A stretch of DNA of 64,000 nucleotides. It comes from Pontibacterium granulatum (GTDB lineage Bacteria; Pseudomonadota; Gammaproteobacteria; Pseudomonadales; Balneatricaceae). Position numbers and translations under genes: made by a program. The notes under the pieces are model-generated. The model made no database searches. It was not told where the DNA came from and worked only from the letters and a program-made list of their open reading frames with translations. The DNA is taken from the NCBI RefSeq assembly GCF_029961155.1, contig NZ_JASBRH010000008.1, positions 1 to 64,000 of the forward strand, read 5' to 3'. Below, piece after piece: positions 27,247-36,102 of the stretch (positions are counted from its first letter, which is position 1; each line of letters starts with the position of its first letter).

Positions 27247-27296
27247 TTGGATAGTAAAAAAATATTCTAAGCATTAATAAATGGTATTCGGGTTTT
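27247..27296 (+). promoter_or_regulatory. regulon element G (weak copy), chemoreceptor gene
   Basis: TTGGAT-N11-ATTCTA (27247-27269) followed in register by an AT-rich block with TAAATGGTATT. It has more mismatches than the six other copies, especially in the right arm and the second block. It faces the chemoreceptor gene, 35 bp from element E in the shared divergent region. Confidence 0.4.
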
Positions 27297-27339
27297 CTTT
27301 TTTTATACAGTTTCATGCTCTATAAAGTCAGGTGGTAAT

Positions 27340-27509
27340 TAAGTCGACGGCTTCGCACCTTCCCTAACCGCTGAAGCGGGACGTCGTCGCGTCTACCCAA
27401 TGCAAGGTATTGAGCCGGGATTCCTGTCGTCGCCATACTTCAGACTACCTCAACCAACCATGAAGTCTTTTAGCTTCCCTGCACGAAGCGTAAAAAAAGT
27501 GGGTTAATC
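27340..27509 (+). ncRNA. structured 5' leader of the chemoreceptor gene (candidate cis-regulatory RNA)
   Basis: About 170 GC-richer bases after an AT-rich promoter zone. Local hairpins can be drawn: CCGC-TGAA-GCGG, GACG-TCGTCG-CGTC, a CAAT/ATTG stem, ACTTCA/TGAAGT, and GCTTC/GAAGC just before the start. The stretch around AACC-stem-GGGACG faintly recalls c-di-GMP-I riboswitches, but the conserved GCAAAGC part is absent. I call it structured, with no ligand. Confidence 0.3.
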
Positions 27510-29648
27510 ATGCTATCTGTTCGCACCCGAACTATCCGTTTCAAGCTACTTTCCACCATCATCGTGGCCTTTATCTTCCTGTTCTCCATGCTCAGTGGCA
27601 GCCTGTATGTGGGGTTAAACGGGATGAAATCCGATCTGGTAGTTCAGACTCAGGAGGGGATAGAAACTGAGATACTGGGCCGCTTGGATGCCGAAGCAGG
27701 AAAGCTGAGCAACCGCATCGCTGGATATATCAACAGCGCATTCCAGGTGCCGATGACGCTGTCACGCCAACTGGCCGAATCGGCTGTGGATAATCAGGCT
27801 CCCTTGAGCCGTCAGCAGGTAAATGCGCTGGTGGCTTCTACCCTGAAGAGCCAACCGGGCATCAGCGCGCTTTATACTCAGTTCGAACCCAATGGTTATG
27901 ACCAGCAGGATGCGCAACATAGGGATAGCGATGCGATCTATACGGTGAAAGAGACCGGGGCGTTGGAGATCTATTGGGTACGTAACTCCCCAAGGGAGAT
28001 TGAGCAGAGTCGGATTACGGACAGCAGCGAAAAGTACGCCACAGATCTGGACGAATTTGGTAACCGGGAGGCGGAGTGGTACCTCTGCTCCAAAGACAGC
28101 CGCCGTCCCTGTGTACTGGACCCGTATCTGTATGAGATCAGTCCCGGCAATGCCGAGCTGATGACCAGCCTGACTGCACCGGTGCTGGTGGATGGGCAGT
28201 TTGCCGGACTGGTGGGGGTGGATGTAAACCTGCCACTCTTCCAGCAACTGACCGAGCAGGTCAGTCAGGAACTTTACGATGGTGAGAGTAAGGTCACCCT
28301 GCTGAGCCAAAAAGGCCTGATTGTCGCGTCGAGCCACTACAAGAACAAGTTGGCGCGCCCCTTCCAGGAGGCACGTGCTGATCTTCCGACCGATATCCTC
28401 TCGCTGCACGACCGCGCTGATTCCATCCAGCTTCATAACGGTACCTACTATGTGGGTTACAAAGTGAAGATCGATGCAGTTGAAAGTGAGTGGTCACTTC
28501 TTGTTGAGCTTCCCCAGACCATTGTTCAGGCCAGTGCCAACCAGGTGGTGGCTACCATCGACCAGCGTGTGGTGGAGATCCTCAGCTCTCAGATTGTCCA
28601 GATCCTGATTATCTCAGTGGTGGTGATTGTCTGGTTGCTGATCCTGTCCGCGTCGGTGGTGAAACCGATCAAGGAGTTGGATGGCCGGGTGCATAACCTG
28701 GCAAGTTCCGAAGGTGACCTGACCCAGACGCTTGAGATCAATACCCATGCCGAACTGATCTCACTGAGTGGTGGCTTCAACCACTTTATCCACAAGCTGC
28801 GCACCATGGTGACCCAGCTGAAACAGGTGGGTGAAGGTGCCAAGGAGTGTGCATTGAAAGGGCGGGCAATTAACGACCTCTCGTTGCAGGCCACCCAGGA
28901 CCAGCAGAAGGAGATCGCCAGTGTGGTGGTGGCAACAAACGAGATGTCGGCGACAGCGTCGGAAGTTTCCAAACTGGCGGTGGATGTGGCGGATAACGCC
29001 CAACGGGCCAGCAGCTCGGTGCAGCATGCCCAGCAAACCTTGCACAGCTCGGTGAGCGAAGTGGAACAACTCTCGGCGGAGATGGATTCCGCTACCCGTT
29101 CCATCCAGGAGGTGGAGAATCGCACCGAGGATATCTACCGTATCCTCGAGGTGATTAAGGCGATTGCCGAACAGACCAACCTGTTGGCACTGAACGCTGC
29201 GATTGAAGCGGCCCGTGCGGGGGACAAAGGGCGTGGTTTCGCTGTGGTGGCGGATGAGGTGCGCAGTCTGGCCTCCAAAACCCAGGACAGTACCGAAGAG
29301 ATCAACCAGATGATCCAGGCGTTGAAGAACGGCGTGACCGCAGCGGTATCGGTGATCGGTAAAAGCTCGCAACGCGCGCAGGGGACGCGGGAAAACACAC
29401 TGAAAAGTTATGACCTGCTGTCGGCGGTGGGCAATGAAGTGAGTTCGATGGCCGAGCATATCACTCAGGTAGCCGCTGCCTCTGAGGAGCAGTGTGCGGT
29501 GAGCGAGGAGATCAGCAAGAACCTGACGATTATCGGCGATGCCACCGAGTCGCTGGCGGAGCTGGTGAGCCAGAGTAATGAGGCGAGTGGGTTATTGGAG
29601 GGGGAGATTTTGCAACTGGATGAGCAGTTGGGTTCGTTGAAGACCTGA
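27510..29648 (+). CDS. methyl-accepting chemotaxis protein with dCache sensor
   Basis: A 712-residue chemoreceptor. TM1 is at about 13-35, a double-Cache-size periplasmic sensor at about 40-340, TM2 at about 363-385, HAMP at about 385-438, and the cytoplasmic signalling domain at about 450-710. The hairpin tip [18 protein letters not shown] lies near residue 553. dCache receptors commonly bind amino acids, amines or carboxylates. It is divergent from the porin and has a weak copy of the regulon element upstream, which suggests it senses the same solute (inference). A structured leader precedes it. Confidence 0.92.
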   Translation: MLSVRTRTIRFKLLSTIIVAFIFLFSMLSGSLYVGLNGMKSDLVVQTQEGIETEILGRLDAEAGKLSNRIAGYINSAFQVPMTLSRQLAESAVDNQAPLSRQQVNALVASTLKSQPGISALYTQFEPNGYDQQDAQHRDSDAIYTVKETGALEIYWVRNSPREIEQSRITDSSEKYATDLDEFGNREAEWYLCSKDSRRPCVLDPYLYEISPGNAELMTSLTAPVLVDGQFAGLVGVDVNLPLFQQLTEQVSQELYDGESKVTLLSQKGLIVASSHYKNKLARPFQEARADLPTDILSLHDRADSIQLHNGTYYVGYKVKIDAVESEWSLLVELPQTIVQASANQVVATIDQRVVEILSSQIVQILIISVVVIVWLLILSASVVKPIKELDGRVHNLASSEGDLTQTLEINTHAELISLSGGFNHFIHKLRTMVTQLKQVGEGAKECALKGRAINDLSLQATQDQQKEIASVVVATNEMSATASEVSKLAVDVADNAQRASSSVQHAQQTLHSSVSEVEQLSAEMDSATRSIQEVENRTEDIYRILEVIKAIAEQTNLLALNAAIEAARAGDKGRGFAVVADEVRSLASKTQDSTEEINQMIQALKNGVTAAVSVIGKSSQRAQGTRENTLKSYDLLSAVGNEVSSMAEHITQVAAASEEQCAVSEEISKNLTIIGDATESLAELVSQSNEASGLLEGEILQLDEQLGSLKT

Positions 29649-29771
29649 TCGGTCGTTTCCAAATAATCGCCCTTAAAAGGGCGAGATAAGGGGGAGTAGC
29701 TGAACTCCCCTTATCAATCCCCGTCAGCCCCGCTACTTGCCGGGCAAAGCCCGGTTCCCTGCGCGTTCCAA

Positions 29772-29838
29772 AAATAAAACGAAGCAAATAAACTCGGCCT
29801 GCGGCCTCAGACAGAATTTGCTTTTAATCGTTTTATTT
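29772..29838. repeat. long imperfect palindrome
   Basis: Arms AAATAAAACGA-AGCAAAT (29772-29789) and ATTTGCT-(5 nt)-TCGTTTTATTT (29816-29838) pair with one asymmetric bulge around a GC-rich loop. Confidence 0.7.
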
Positions 29839-29908
29839 GTGAAATGCTCGGCTGCGTAGAGGGGAGAGAGTTTCGTGCTAACCGATAGCCTTGGAGCAGG
29901 AATATTCG

Positions 29909-29974
29909 CTGTAGGGTAGGCTTTAGCCTACCGGCAGCGTGATCACCTTCGATGACGACGACGCTGCCCTACAG
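29909..29974. repeat. nested inverted repeat
   Basis: Outer arms CTGTAGGG/CCCTACAG, an inner hairpin GGTAGGCTTTAGCCTACC, and a second inner pair GGCAGCGT/ACGCTGCC. It is similar in style to the 19196-19284 element. Confidence 0.65.
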
Positions 29975-30303
29975 ATTGTGAAGTAGCCCAGATGGTGGTT
30001 AGGAGTGATTGCGTTTATAAGTTGATCTATAGGGTGGCACGGAGCTACCTCCCTTCAGTGCAGCCGAGCATTGCAGATTTATCGGGAACAAAGGCGAGGA
30101 CTGTCTGAGGAGCGCAGCGACGAGTTCCGCAGCCTCCCGGGAAATCGAAACGCGCAGGGAAGTTGGCATAGCCAACCAAACTGTAGGGTTGGCTGGGATT
30201 GGTAAGGGAGGGCCAACTCCCTCCCTTGCCTCGCCCATTCAGGGCGACAATAAAGGATAAAAATGGAAAGCTGATTTGATCACTGGGTTAATTGAGAAAG
30301 CAA

Positions 30304-30510
30304 TCACCCAACCCGCGACCCAATCTTAACCGTCGCCTCATACCTCACAACGTCACCGTTCTCTTTAAAATCTCGGGAATCAACCACCTCATACCAGTTA
30401 ATCGCATCAAGGGTAACGTTTGCTCGCGTCATGGCATGACGAACCGCATCACGACTGCTGATAATGGATGAGCCAATAATGATCGTCTCTTTAAATACCG
30501 GATAAGACAT
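30304..30510 (-). CDS. dodecin family flavin-binding protein
   Basis: A 68-residue protein with the dodecin pattern: an N-terminal beta strand, a helix (RDAVRHAMTRANVT), then INWYEVVDSRDFKENGDVVRYEATVKIGSRV. The Trp and the final KIG motif match the family. Dodecins form hollow dodecamers that store or buffer flavins. ATG 30510 has an AGGAGATC site; an earlier in-frame start at 30534 does not. A flavin-binding protein close to a flavin monooxygenase regulon may be coincidence. Confidence 0.9.
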   Translation of the reverse strand: MSYPVFKETIIIGSSIISSRDAVRHAMTRANVTLDAINWYEVVDSRDFKENGDVVRYEATVKIGSRVG

Positions 30511-30601
30511 AGTGGATCTCCTGAAAATATTCAAGCGGTGAAGTTATTACCATCCGTAGAAAATAAAGTAGGTTTAATAAAAAGGAAGGAATTAAAAAGA
30601 A

Positions 30602-30633
30602 TAAAAAACGAGGAGGGTGATTGGTCCCTCCTC
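30602..30633 (-). terminator. intrinsic terminator between aminotransferase and dodecin genes
   Basis: GAGGAGGG/CCCTCCTC stem (30610-30633) followed on the minus strand by a T run (A residues 30603-30608 on plus). Confidence 0.85.
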
Positions 30634-30735
30634 AAAGGCACAGTAAATATACGGACTGAATAGGGCTGACCTATATTCAGAAAAACACTGTGTGGTCGAC
30701 TTATTAACCTGCAAATAAGCCATCAACGGAAAAGG

Positions 30736-30757
30736 ACCACCGGCTGTTACCGGTGGT
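30736..30757 (-). terminator. stem-loop after the aminotransferase gene
   Basis: The perfect stem ACCACCGG/CCGGTGGT with a 6-nt loop lies 26 bp after the aminotransferase stop. The following T tract is short (CCTTTTCC), so it may only assist the stronger terminator at 30602-30633. Confidence 0.55.
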
Positions 30758-30782
30758 GGAGTCGAGCATGGGTTAAGGGAGC

Positions 30783-32177
30783 TTACAGGAAACCATCGCG
30801 TTTCAGATCTTCCATGGTGGCTTCGATACTTTCGCGCAGCGTAGCAACCAGGAAGTCGATGTTTTCCTTGCTCAGGGTCAGTGGCGGAGACAGTACGTTC
30901 ATGTGTGCCAGTGGACGTACGATCAGACCTCGAGCCTGACAGTGTTCGGCGATGCGGTTACCCACCTTTGCATCTGGATCGATCAGCTCTTTGGTCTCTT
31001 TGTTAGCGACGTTTTCGATACACATCATGTACTTACGGCCGCGAACGTCACCCACAATCGGCAGATCGATCAGGGTCTTCACCTGCTCTTCGAAGTACGC
31101 GCCCAGGTCTTTTACCAGACCACAGATGTTTTCGCGTTCCATGATCTCGATGTTGGTCACACCGGCAGCACAGCTCACCGGGTGGCCGGAGTAGGTGAAT
31201 CCGTGGGTGAAGATTGCACCGTCTGCCTGTGGCTTGCTGATCACCTCGTAGATGTCGTCGGACAGGATGGTTGCACCCAGTGGCAGGTAACCGGAGGTCA
31301 GGCCTTTGGCACAGGTGATGATGTCCGGCACGATGCCGAATTCGTCTTCGGAGGCGAACATGTGGCCCAGACGGCCAAATGCGGTTACTACCTCGTCGGA
31401 TACGTACAGCACGCCGTACTTGCGACATACATCCAGGGTTTTCTTGTGGTAACCCTCGGGTGGCACGATGACACCGCCGGCACCCATGATTGGCTCGGCG
31501 AAGAAGGCTGCCACGTTGTCCGGGCCCAGCTCCAGGATCTTGTCTTCCAGCTCCTGCACCTTCTCGTTACAGAAATCTTCCAGGCTCTGCTCTTCCGGAC
31601 GACGGTATGGGTTCGGGCAGGAGATGTGGTGTACCAGCTGCTCGTCGATATCAAAGCCGATATGGTCAAACTTCACACCGGTGATAGACATCGCCATGTA
31701 GGTGCTGCCGTGGTAACCGTCGATACGGGAGATAATCTTCTTCTTGGTCTTCTTACCCAACTGGTTGAAGTAGAAGTGGATAATGCGTACGGCGGTATCG
31801 TTGGCTACGGAACCACCACAACCGTAGAACACATGGTTCAGGTTGCCCGGCGCCAGTTCGGCCAGCTTCGCTGCCAGCTGTGCCGCGGGAACCGTGGTGT
31901 GGTGACCGAAGCAGGAGTAATAAGGGATCTTTCGAACCTGATCAGCAATCGCCTGGGCCATCTCTTCGCGGGCGTAACCGATGTTTACACACCAGAGGCC
32001 GCCGATGCCGTCCAGGTACTTGCGTCCTTCACCATCTTGAACATGAACATTGTCGCTGTCGGCCAATACCATAGAGCCGGTTTCTTTGAAGGTAGAGAAG
32101 TCGGTCCAAGGGTGGATGTAGTGGTCTTTGTCCTGCTGCCACACTTGCTTCATATCGATGTTTTTATTGTCGGACAT
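30783..32177 (-). CDS. class III aminotransferase (omega-amino acid / polyamine:pyruvate type)
   Basis: A 464-residue PLP enzyme of the class III subgroup. Visible are WCVNIGYAREEM, the cofactor-phosphate region GCGGSVANDTAVRI, DGYHGSTYMAMSITG, SDEVVTAFGRLG, and the PLP lysine in ITCAKGLTSGYLPLG. Overall it is most like SpuC, taurine- or beta-alanine:pyruvate aminotransferases that remove a terminal amino group to give an aldehyde. Its own promoter carries regulon element A. With the aldehyde dehydrogenase and aspartase of the same regulon it could act on diaminobutyrate to give aspartate semialdehyde, but polyamines or taurine-like substrates are not excluded. Confidence 0.88.
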   Translation of the reverse strand: MSDNKNIDMKQVWQQDKDHYIHPWTDFSTFKETGSMVLADSDNVHVQDGEGRKYLDGIGGLWCVNIGYAREEMAQAIADQVRKIPYYSCFGHHTTVPAAQLAAKLAELAPGNLNHVFYGCGGSVANDTAVRIIHFYFNQLGKKTKKKIISRIDGYHGSTYMAMSITGVKFDHIGFDIDEQLVHHISCPNPYRRPEEQSLEDFCNEKVQELEDKILELGPDNVAAFFAEPIMGAGGVIVPPEGYHKKTLDVCRKYGVLYVSDEVVTAFGRLGHMFASEDEFGIVPDIITCAKGLTSGYLPLGATILSDDIYEVISKPQADGAIFTHGFTYSGHPVSCAAGVTNIEIMERENICGLVKDLGAYFEEQVKTLIDLPIVGDVRGRKYMMCIENVANKETKELIDPDAKVGNRIAEHCQARGLIVRPLAHMNVLSPPLTLSKENIDFLVATLRESIEATMEDLKRDGFL

Positions 32178-32253
32178 TTTCGAGATTGCTCCTCATTTGT
32201 GATTCTTTATATGCCGAGTCGCCTGAGGTTTTAGGTTAGGGCTTTGCTTAGCA

Positions 32254-32303
32254 TTGATAAAATATTAATTTCTGTTTTCCTGTATCAGAAAAACCTATCC
32301 AAT
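32254..32303 (-). promoter_or_regulatory. regulon element A: LysR-type operator, aminotransferase gene
   Basis: In gene orientation it reads TTGGAT-N11-ATACAG (32281-32303), then ATTAATATTTTA in the same register as the other copies. It ends 76 bp before the aminotransferase ATG. Confidence 0.7.
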
Positions 32304-32452
32304 ACCCGTGGCATTAAAAAATCCATAAGGAAGATGCGAACAAGCCCTGTTTGCAGAGCGCCCACGGGGCTCATTCGAATCTTCCTCTACCCTAAGTATA
32401 GAAACGGGTGCGCTGCTGTGGCTGCCATTGCCTGGATCTGCCTTGAACGGGA

Positions 32453-32492
32453 GTAAAAAAGAGAAAGGGCTGGCCGCGTGTGCGACCAGCCC
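32453..32492 (-). terminator. intrinsic terminator of the APC permease gene
   Basis: GGGCTGG/CCAGCCC stem (32467-32492) followed on the minus strand by a T-rich tract. It separates the argE-permease unit from the aminotransferase gene. Confidence 0.85.
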
Positions 32493-32551
32493 GGAGACCT
32501 GTCCGTGTGCCAGGGGAGCGGCACAGGGACGGGTAAGGGAGCGTACAGTGT

Positions 32552-33982
32552 TTATTCTGCGTCCAGCGCCTTTTCGATCGGCTCTGGGGTGAAGAGGTTT
32601 TTCTTCATCACGAATTTCACCCAGAACACACCGATGACAGAGACGATACCCAGTACTACACCGGCGGCACCAAAGATCTGGTTGCTCAGCTCGGGCGCGG
32701 GTGATGCGTAGATCACTGCGTAGATCATGCCGGCAATACCAACGATCTGTGGCAGCGGGTAGAACGGTGTCTTGTACGGACGCTTGATGTCCGGGTAACG
32801 CTTACGCAGCGCAATCACGTTTACGTGGGTAATGATGTACGCCAGCAACCACGCAATGGCTGCGGAGATTAGCAGCAGGCCGATCGCATCCGGGTTGTCA
32901 CCCATCACAATCATCGGTAGTCCGGTAATCGCTGCGGTGAACAGCACGGCAACCCAAGGGGTCTTGGTGGTTTTGGTCAGCTTTTTCAGTTGTGGGAACG
33001 CCTGGCCGTTTTGCGCCATACCGTAGAGCATACGCGGGATCGCTGCCAGGGAGGTGTTCACGGTGGAACAGGTTGCGGTTACGGCGGCGATCGCCAGGAA
33101 GGTCAAACCCACATCACCAAAGACCGCTTTGGCAAAGTCGTAGTGTGGCAGGGCAGAACCGGCCAGGTCATCCGCCGGGATATACAGCAGTGCGCCCAGG
33201 CAATAGATCGCGATAGTAACGAAGATCACGGTCACACCGATGATCATGGAGCGTGGGATGTTGCGCTCCGGGTTCTTGGACTCTTCCACCAGCGGGCAGA
33301 CAAACTCCGCACCCACGTAACCCCAGATCGCCAGCGCGACCAGGGTGATCACTTCGGCACCCAACGGGTTCCAGGTAGAGGTCAGGTCGATACCTTCCGG
33401 ATGCGGGTTCACGAACCCACCTACCGCACTCAGACCGAGGATCAGTAGAACTACGACCATGATGAACGCGAGCGCCGACTGTAGCTTGGCGAAGACGTCG
33501 ATACCCATCAGGTTAAGACCGGTAAAGAGTGCCAGCAGGCTAAAACCCACGGTGTATTTCGGGAAGATACCCGGGTAGATCTTGTCGATGATGAAGTCGA
33601 CCAGCAGCAGTTCTGCAGAGAGCGCGAACATGGCTACCACAACGTAGCCGGAGAACACCGCCAGAATAGCGGGGAAGTGGCCGATGGCGACTTCGGTGTA
33701 GCTACTGAGACTGCCCGCTCGCGGGATCATCAGGGATAACTCGGAAAACGAGTACACATAGGTCAGAGCCAGCAGATACCCCACGGCGAGTGGGATGATA
33801 AAGCCCAGTCCGGCGATGCCGGCACCCTGTAGCATAAGAACCATAACGCCCTGGGATACGACCAGGCCGACAGCAACCGCCAGCAGGGAGCCCAGACCCA
33901 GCACGCGGCTGAAGCCTGTCTTCTGGCTGGTCTGACTGTCGGTCATGCCAGCGCTGGGGGCGAGTATTGTGTTGTCAGACAT
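32552..33982 (-). CDS. APC family amino acid/amine permease
   Basis: A 476-residue membrane protein with about 12 hydrophobic segments. APC-type features are the first helix VGLVVSQGVMVLMLQGAG, PRAGSLSSYTEV, and the loop EESKNPERNIPRSMIIG. It likely imports or exchanges an amino acid or amine across the inner membrane. It follows the ArgE-like gene by 106 bp without a regulon element in between, so the two are probably co-transcribed from element B. The substrate is unknown; a breakdown intermediate of the regulon is a reasonable guess. Confidence 0.88.
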   Translation of the reverse strand: MSDNTILAPSAGMTDSQTSQKTGFSRVLGLGSLLAVAVGLVVSQGVMVLMLQGAGIAGLGFIIPLAVGYLLALTYVYSFSELSLMIPRAGSLSSYTEVAIGHFPAILAVFSGYVVVAMFALSAELLLVDFIIDKIYPGIFPKYTVGFSLLALFTGLNLMGIDVFAKLQSALAFIMVVVLLILGLSAVGGFVNPHPEGIDLTSTWNPLGAEVITLVALAIWGYVGAEFVCPLVEESKNPERNIPRSMIIGVTVIFVTIAIYCLGALLYIPADDLAGSALPHYDFAKAVFGDVGLTFLAIAAVTATCSTVNTSLAAIPRMLYGMAQNGQAFPQLKKLTKTTKTPWVAVLFTAAITGLPMIVMGDNPDAIGLLLISAAIAWLLAYIITHVNVIALRKRYPDIKRPYKTPFYPLPQIVGIAGMIYAVIYASPAPELSNQIFGAAGVVLGIVSVIGVFWVKFVMKKNLFTPEPIEKALDAE

Positions 33983-34088
33983 TTTCTTCTCCTGAATTCG
34001 TTTTTTATATTTTTGCTATCAGGTTGTTCTAAGTATGAGTCATGGGTGATAACTCGGGGTCTTTCTGTTAGTTCTCCTCCTCTGGCGA

Positions 34089-35246
34089 TCAGGCGCTGAG
34101 TTCGTTGATCAGACGCCCGATAAAGGAATCACACAATGCTAATTGTTGTTCGTGGATAAACTCGTCCGGCTTGTGGCCCTGGTCCATGCTGCCGGGGCCG
34201 CACACAACGGTCGGGATACCCAGTACGTTGCTGAACAATCCACCCTCGGTACCGAAGTTAACGGTGGTGGTTGAGTCCGCCTCTGCCAGTTTCTGAACAA
34301 AGGCCACAACCTCAGCGTCGTCAGCGGTTCTGAGGCCGGGGTATTCGGTGGTGATCTCGACACTGATATCGCAGTTGGTGCCGGTGATACGCATCTCGCG
34401 GATCAGCTTGTCGATATATACCTGGAACTGTGCCAGCAGATCGCGGGGATCTTCGGCGGCGATATTGCGGATCTCGAACAGGAATTCGCAGTGGTTCGGT
34501 ACGATGTTGAGGGCTGTGCCGCCGTTGACCACGCCGGTGTGCACCGTGCTGTAAGGGATCTCGTAACCCTCTTCGAACGGACCGTACTGACGTTTTTCCC
34601 GAGCCAGGTTTTCCAGCCAGGTGATCAGGCGGGCGGCGTAGTTCACCGCGTTCACGCCCTGTGGCGCGAGGCCGGAGTGACACTCTTTACCTTTTACGGT
34701 TACACGTGCCGCCAGCTTGCCTTTGTGGGCGGTGACCACGTTCATCGAGGTCGGTTCGCCGATAATGCAGATGGCCGGTTTCAGCGGGTGGCCCTGGAGG
34801 GTATCGATCAGGCGACGTACGCCCACACAACCGATCTCTTCATCGTAGGAAAATGCCAGGTGGATCGGGGTATGCAGCGGCTGCTTTAGCATCGCGGGAA
34901 CCGCGGCCAGTGCCGCTGCAATAAAGCCTTTCATATCGGTGGTGCCGCGACCGTAGAGGCGGTCGTCTTCGCGGGTTAGCCGGTACGGTTCTTTGCTCCA
35001 GTTCTGACCGGTGACAGGCACGGTATCGGTATGGCCGGACAGCATCACACCGGATTTTTCCTGCGGACCGATGGTGGCATAAAGGTTGGCCTTGCTGCCC
35101 TGCTCGTCATACACCAGGGTGCTGTTAACGCCATGCGCTTCCAGGTATTGCTGAACATACTCCATCAGCTCCAGGTTGGAGTTGCAGCTGGTGGTATCGA
35201 AACTGATCAGCTTGTCGAGGATTTCAATTGTCAGCGACTGGGCCAT
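34089..35246 (-). CDS. M20 family ArgE-like deacylase
   Basis: A 385-residue zinc hydrolase of the ArgE/DapE family. Metal and catalytic motifs are SGHTDTVPV (about 70-78), GRGTTDMKG (about 99-107) and the DEEIGC catalytic Glu. It is as close to acetylornithine deacetylase as can be judged by eye and would hydrolyse an N-acyl group from an amino acid. No arginine biosynthesis genes are adjacent, and its promoter carries regulon element B. A catabolic role, such as deacetylating N-acetyl-diaminobutyrate or a similar compound, is preferred as inference. A biosynthetic ArgE remains possible. Confidence 0.85.
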   Translation of the reverse strand: MAQSLTIEILDKLISFDTTSCNSNLELMEYVQQYLEAHGVNSTLVYDEQGSKANLYATIGPQEKSGVMLSGHTDTVPVTGQNWSKEPYRLTREDDRLYGRGTTDMKGFIAAALAAVPAMLKQPLHTPIHLAFSYDEEIGCVGVRRLIDTLQGHPLKPAICIIGEPTSMNVVTAHKGKLAARVTVKGKECHSGLAPQGVNAVNYAARLITWLENLAREKRQYGPFEEGYEIPYSTVHTGVVNGGTALNIVPNHCEFLFEIRNIAAEDPRDLLAQFQVYIDKLIREMRITGTNCDISVEITTEYPGLRTADDAEVVAFVQKLAEADSTTTVNFGTEGGLFSNVLGIPTVVCGPGSMDQGHKPDEFIHEQQLALCDSFIGRLINELSA

Positions 35247-35440
35247 ATCTACTCCTGCGTGTTAATCGTTTGATCCCTATAACAAGGCGCCCTCCATGGC
35301 CGTGCTTGTTGATCCTGTACAGATGTCTGAGATGAGAGCCTGACCGGTTGAGCCGTGAACAACTGCGATCAGTTGGGGGGTACAGAAATTGATGAAAATC
35401 AATTGTTCATCTGTTCCCTGAGGATAGGCGGTGCGCGAGT

Positions 35441-35490
35441 ATCATTAAAATATTATTAATTTTTGAAGAGGATAAGAAAAAGCTATCCAG
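35441..35490 (-). promoter_or_regulatory. regulon element B: LysR-type operator, ArgE-like gene
   Basis: In gene orientation it reads CTGGAT-N11-ATCCTC (35468-35490) with exact AATAATATTTTA in register. The inner GGATA/TATCC symmetry is clear. It ends about 195 bp before the ArgE-like ATG, leaving a long leader. Confidence 0.7.
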
Positions 35491-35544
35491 AGTCTGTTTC
35501 CCATCCACTCAACATGTCACCCCCTATGGAGGCTAGCTATAAAG

Positions 35545-35592
35545 GGGGGGGCGCGCCTCCGGTTGTTTCATTCGGTTGTTCGTGGAGGCGCG
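35545..35592 (-). terminator. stem-loop after the TRAP/USP operon
   Basis: CGCGCCTCC/GGAGGCGCG (35552-35592) lies 12 bp after the universal stress protein stop; on the minus strand it is followed by a C tract and then TTTATAG. It is probably the operon terminator, though without a classic T run. Confidence 0.55.
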
Positions 35593-35604
35593 TTGAGTTG
35601 ATGT

Positions 35605-36078
35605 CTAACGCACCGTAATGCAGGTGCACTTGGACAGTGAGTTGACCTTGTGAGAGACGCTGCCCAGCAGCAGGCCTTCGATCTCACCCAGCCCGCGGCA
35701 TCCCATCATGATGGTATCCGCCGCCTTCTCTTCAGCGGCTTTAAGGATAGTGGTGGCCGGGGCACCGCGACGGATAAGCACCTCGATCTGGTTGATGCCG
35801 AGATCGTTCAGTGTTTTCTGCGCTTCATGCAGGACTTCCTCGGCGATCGCTTTTAAGGACAGCTCTACCGGGCTGGCATCGTCGATTGGGCCAAAGCGGA
35901 TCTGGTTGTAGCGCCGGTTGGTGTAGGAGATATGCCGGTAGACGCTGAGCAGGGTGATCCTGCTATGAAACTGCTGGGCGATCTGTGCCGCTGTTTGCAG
36001 GGCGCGATTGGCATTTTTCGAGCCATCAACGGCCAGCAGCAGGTGCTGAAACGGCTGTGCATCACTTTGATCATTCAT
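35605..36078 (-). CDS. universal stress protein (TeaD-like position)
   Basis: A 157-residue UspA-family protein with an N-terminal LLLAVDGSKNANRAL and the ATP-binding GCRGLGEIEGLLLGSVSHKV near the C-terminus. It is last in a dctP-dctQ-dctM-usp unit, 24 bp after dctM. In Halomonas the ectoine TRAP transporter TeaABC has the same order and its USP, TeaD, modulates transport; a similar regulatory role is inferred here. ATG 36078 is used; a TTG lies one codon upstream. Confidence 0.88.
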   Translation of the reverse strand: MNDQSDAQPFQHLLLAVDGSKNANRALQTAAQIAQQFHSRITLLSVYRHISYTNRRYNQIRFGPIDDASPVELSLKAIAEEVLHEAQKTLNDLGINQIEVLIRRGAPATTILKAAEEKAADTIMMGCRGLGEIEGLLLGSVSHKVNSLSKCTCITVR

Positions 36079-36102
36079 CAAATTTTTCCTTTGACCGTGG
36101 TT

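Larger units (their letters stand above)
29649..30303. repeat. repeat-rich intergenic region
   Basis: A 655-bp gene-free stretch made of inverted repeats: CGCCCTT/AAGGGCG (29668-29683); GATAAGGGGGAGT/ACTCCCCTTATC (29685-29715), which could end the chemoreceptor transcript; CCGGGC/GCCCGG near 29735; a long AT-rich palindrome (29772-29838); and a nested CTGTAGGG/CCCTACAG repeat (29909-29974). The part at about 30090-30160 resembles REP/RAYT-associated repeats seen in other gammaproteobacteria (recollection, not checked). No transposase gene was found. Confidence 0.6.

Noticed and set aside
27340-27509. c-di-GMP-I riboswitch call for the chemoreceptor leader
   Set aside because: Only an AACC-stem-GGGACG fragment matches; the conserved GCAAAGC segment and second-half motif are missing, so it is kept only as a structured leader.
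30903-32234. 443-codon plus-strand open frame opposite the aminotransferase gene
   Set aside because: It is a full antisense shadow of a well-supported class III aminotransferase; no protein family features and no ribosome site.
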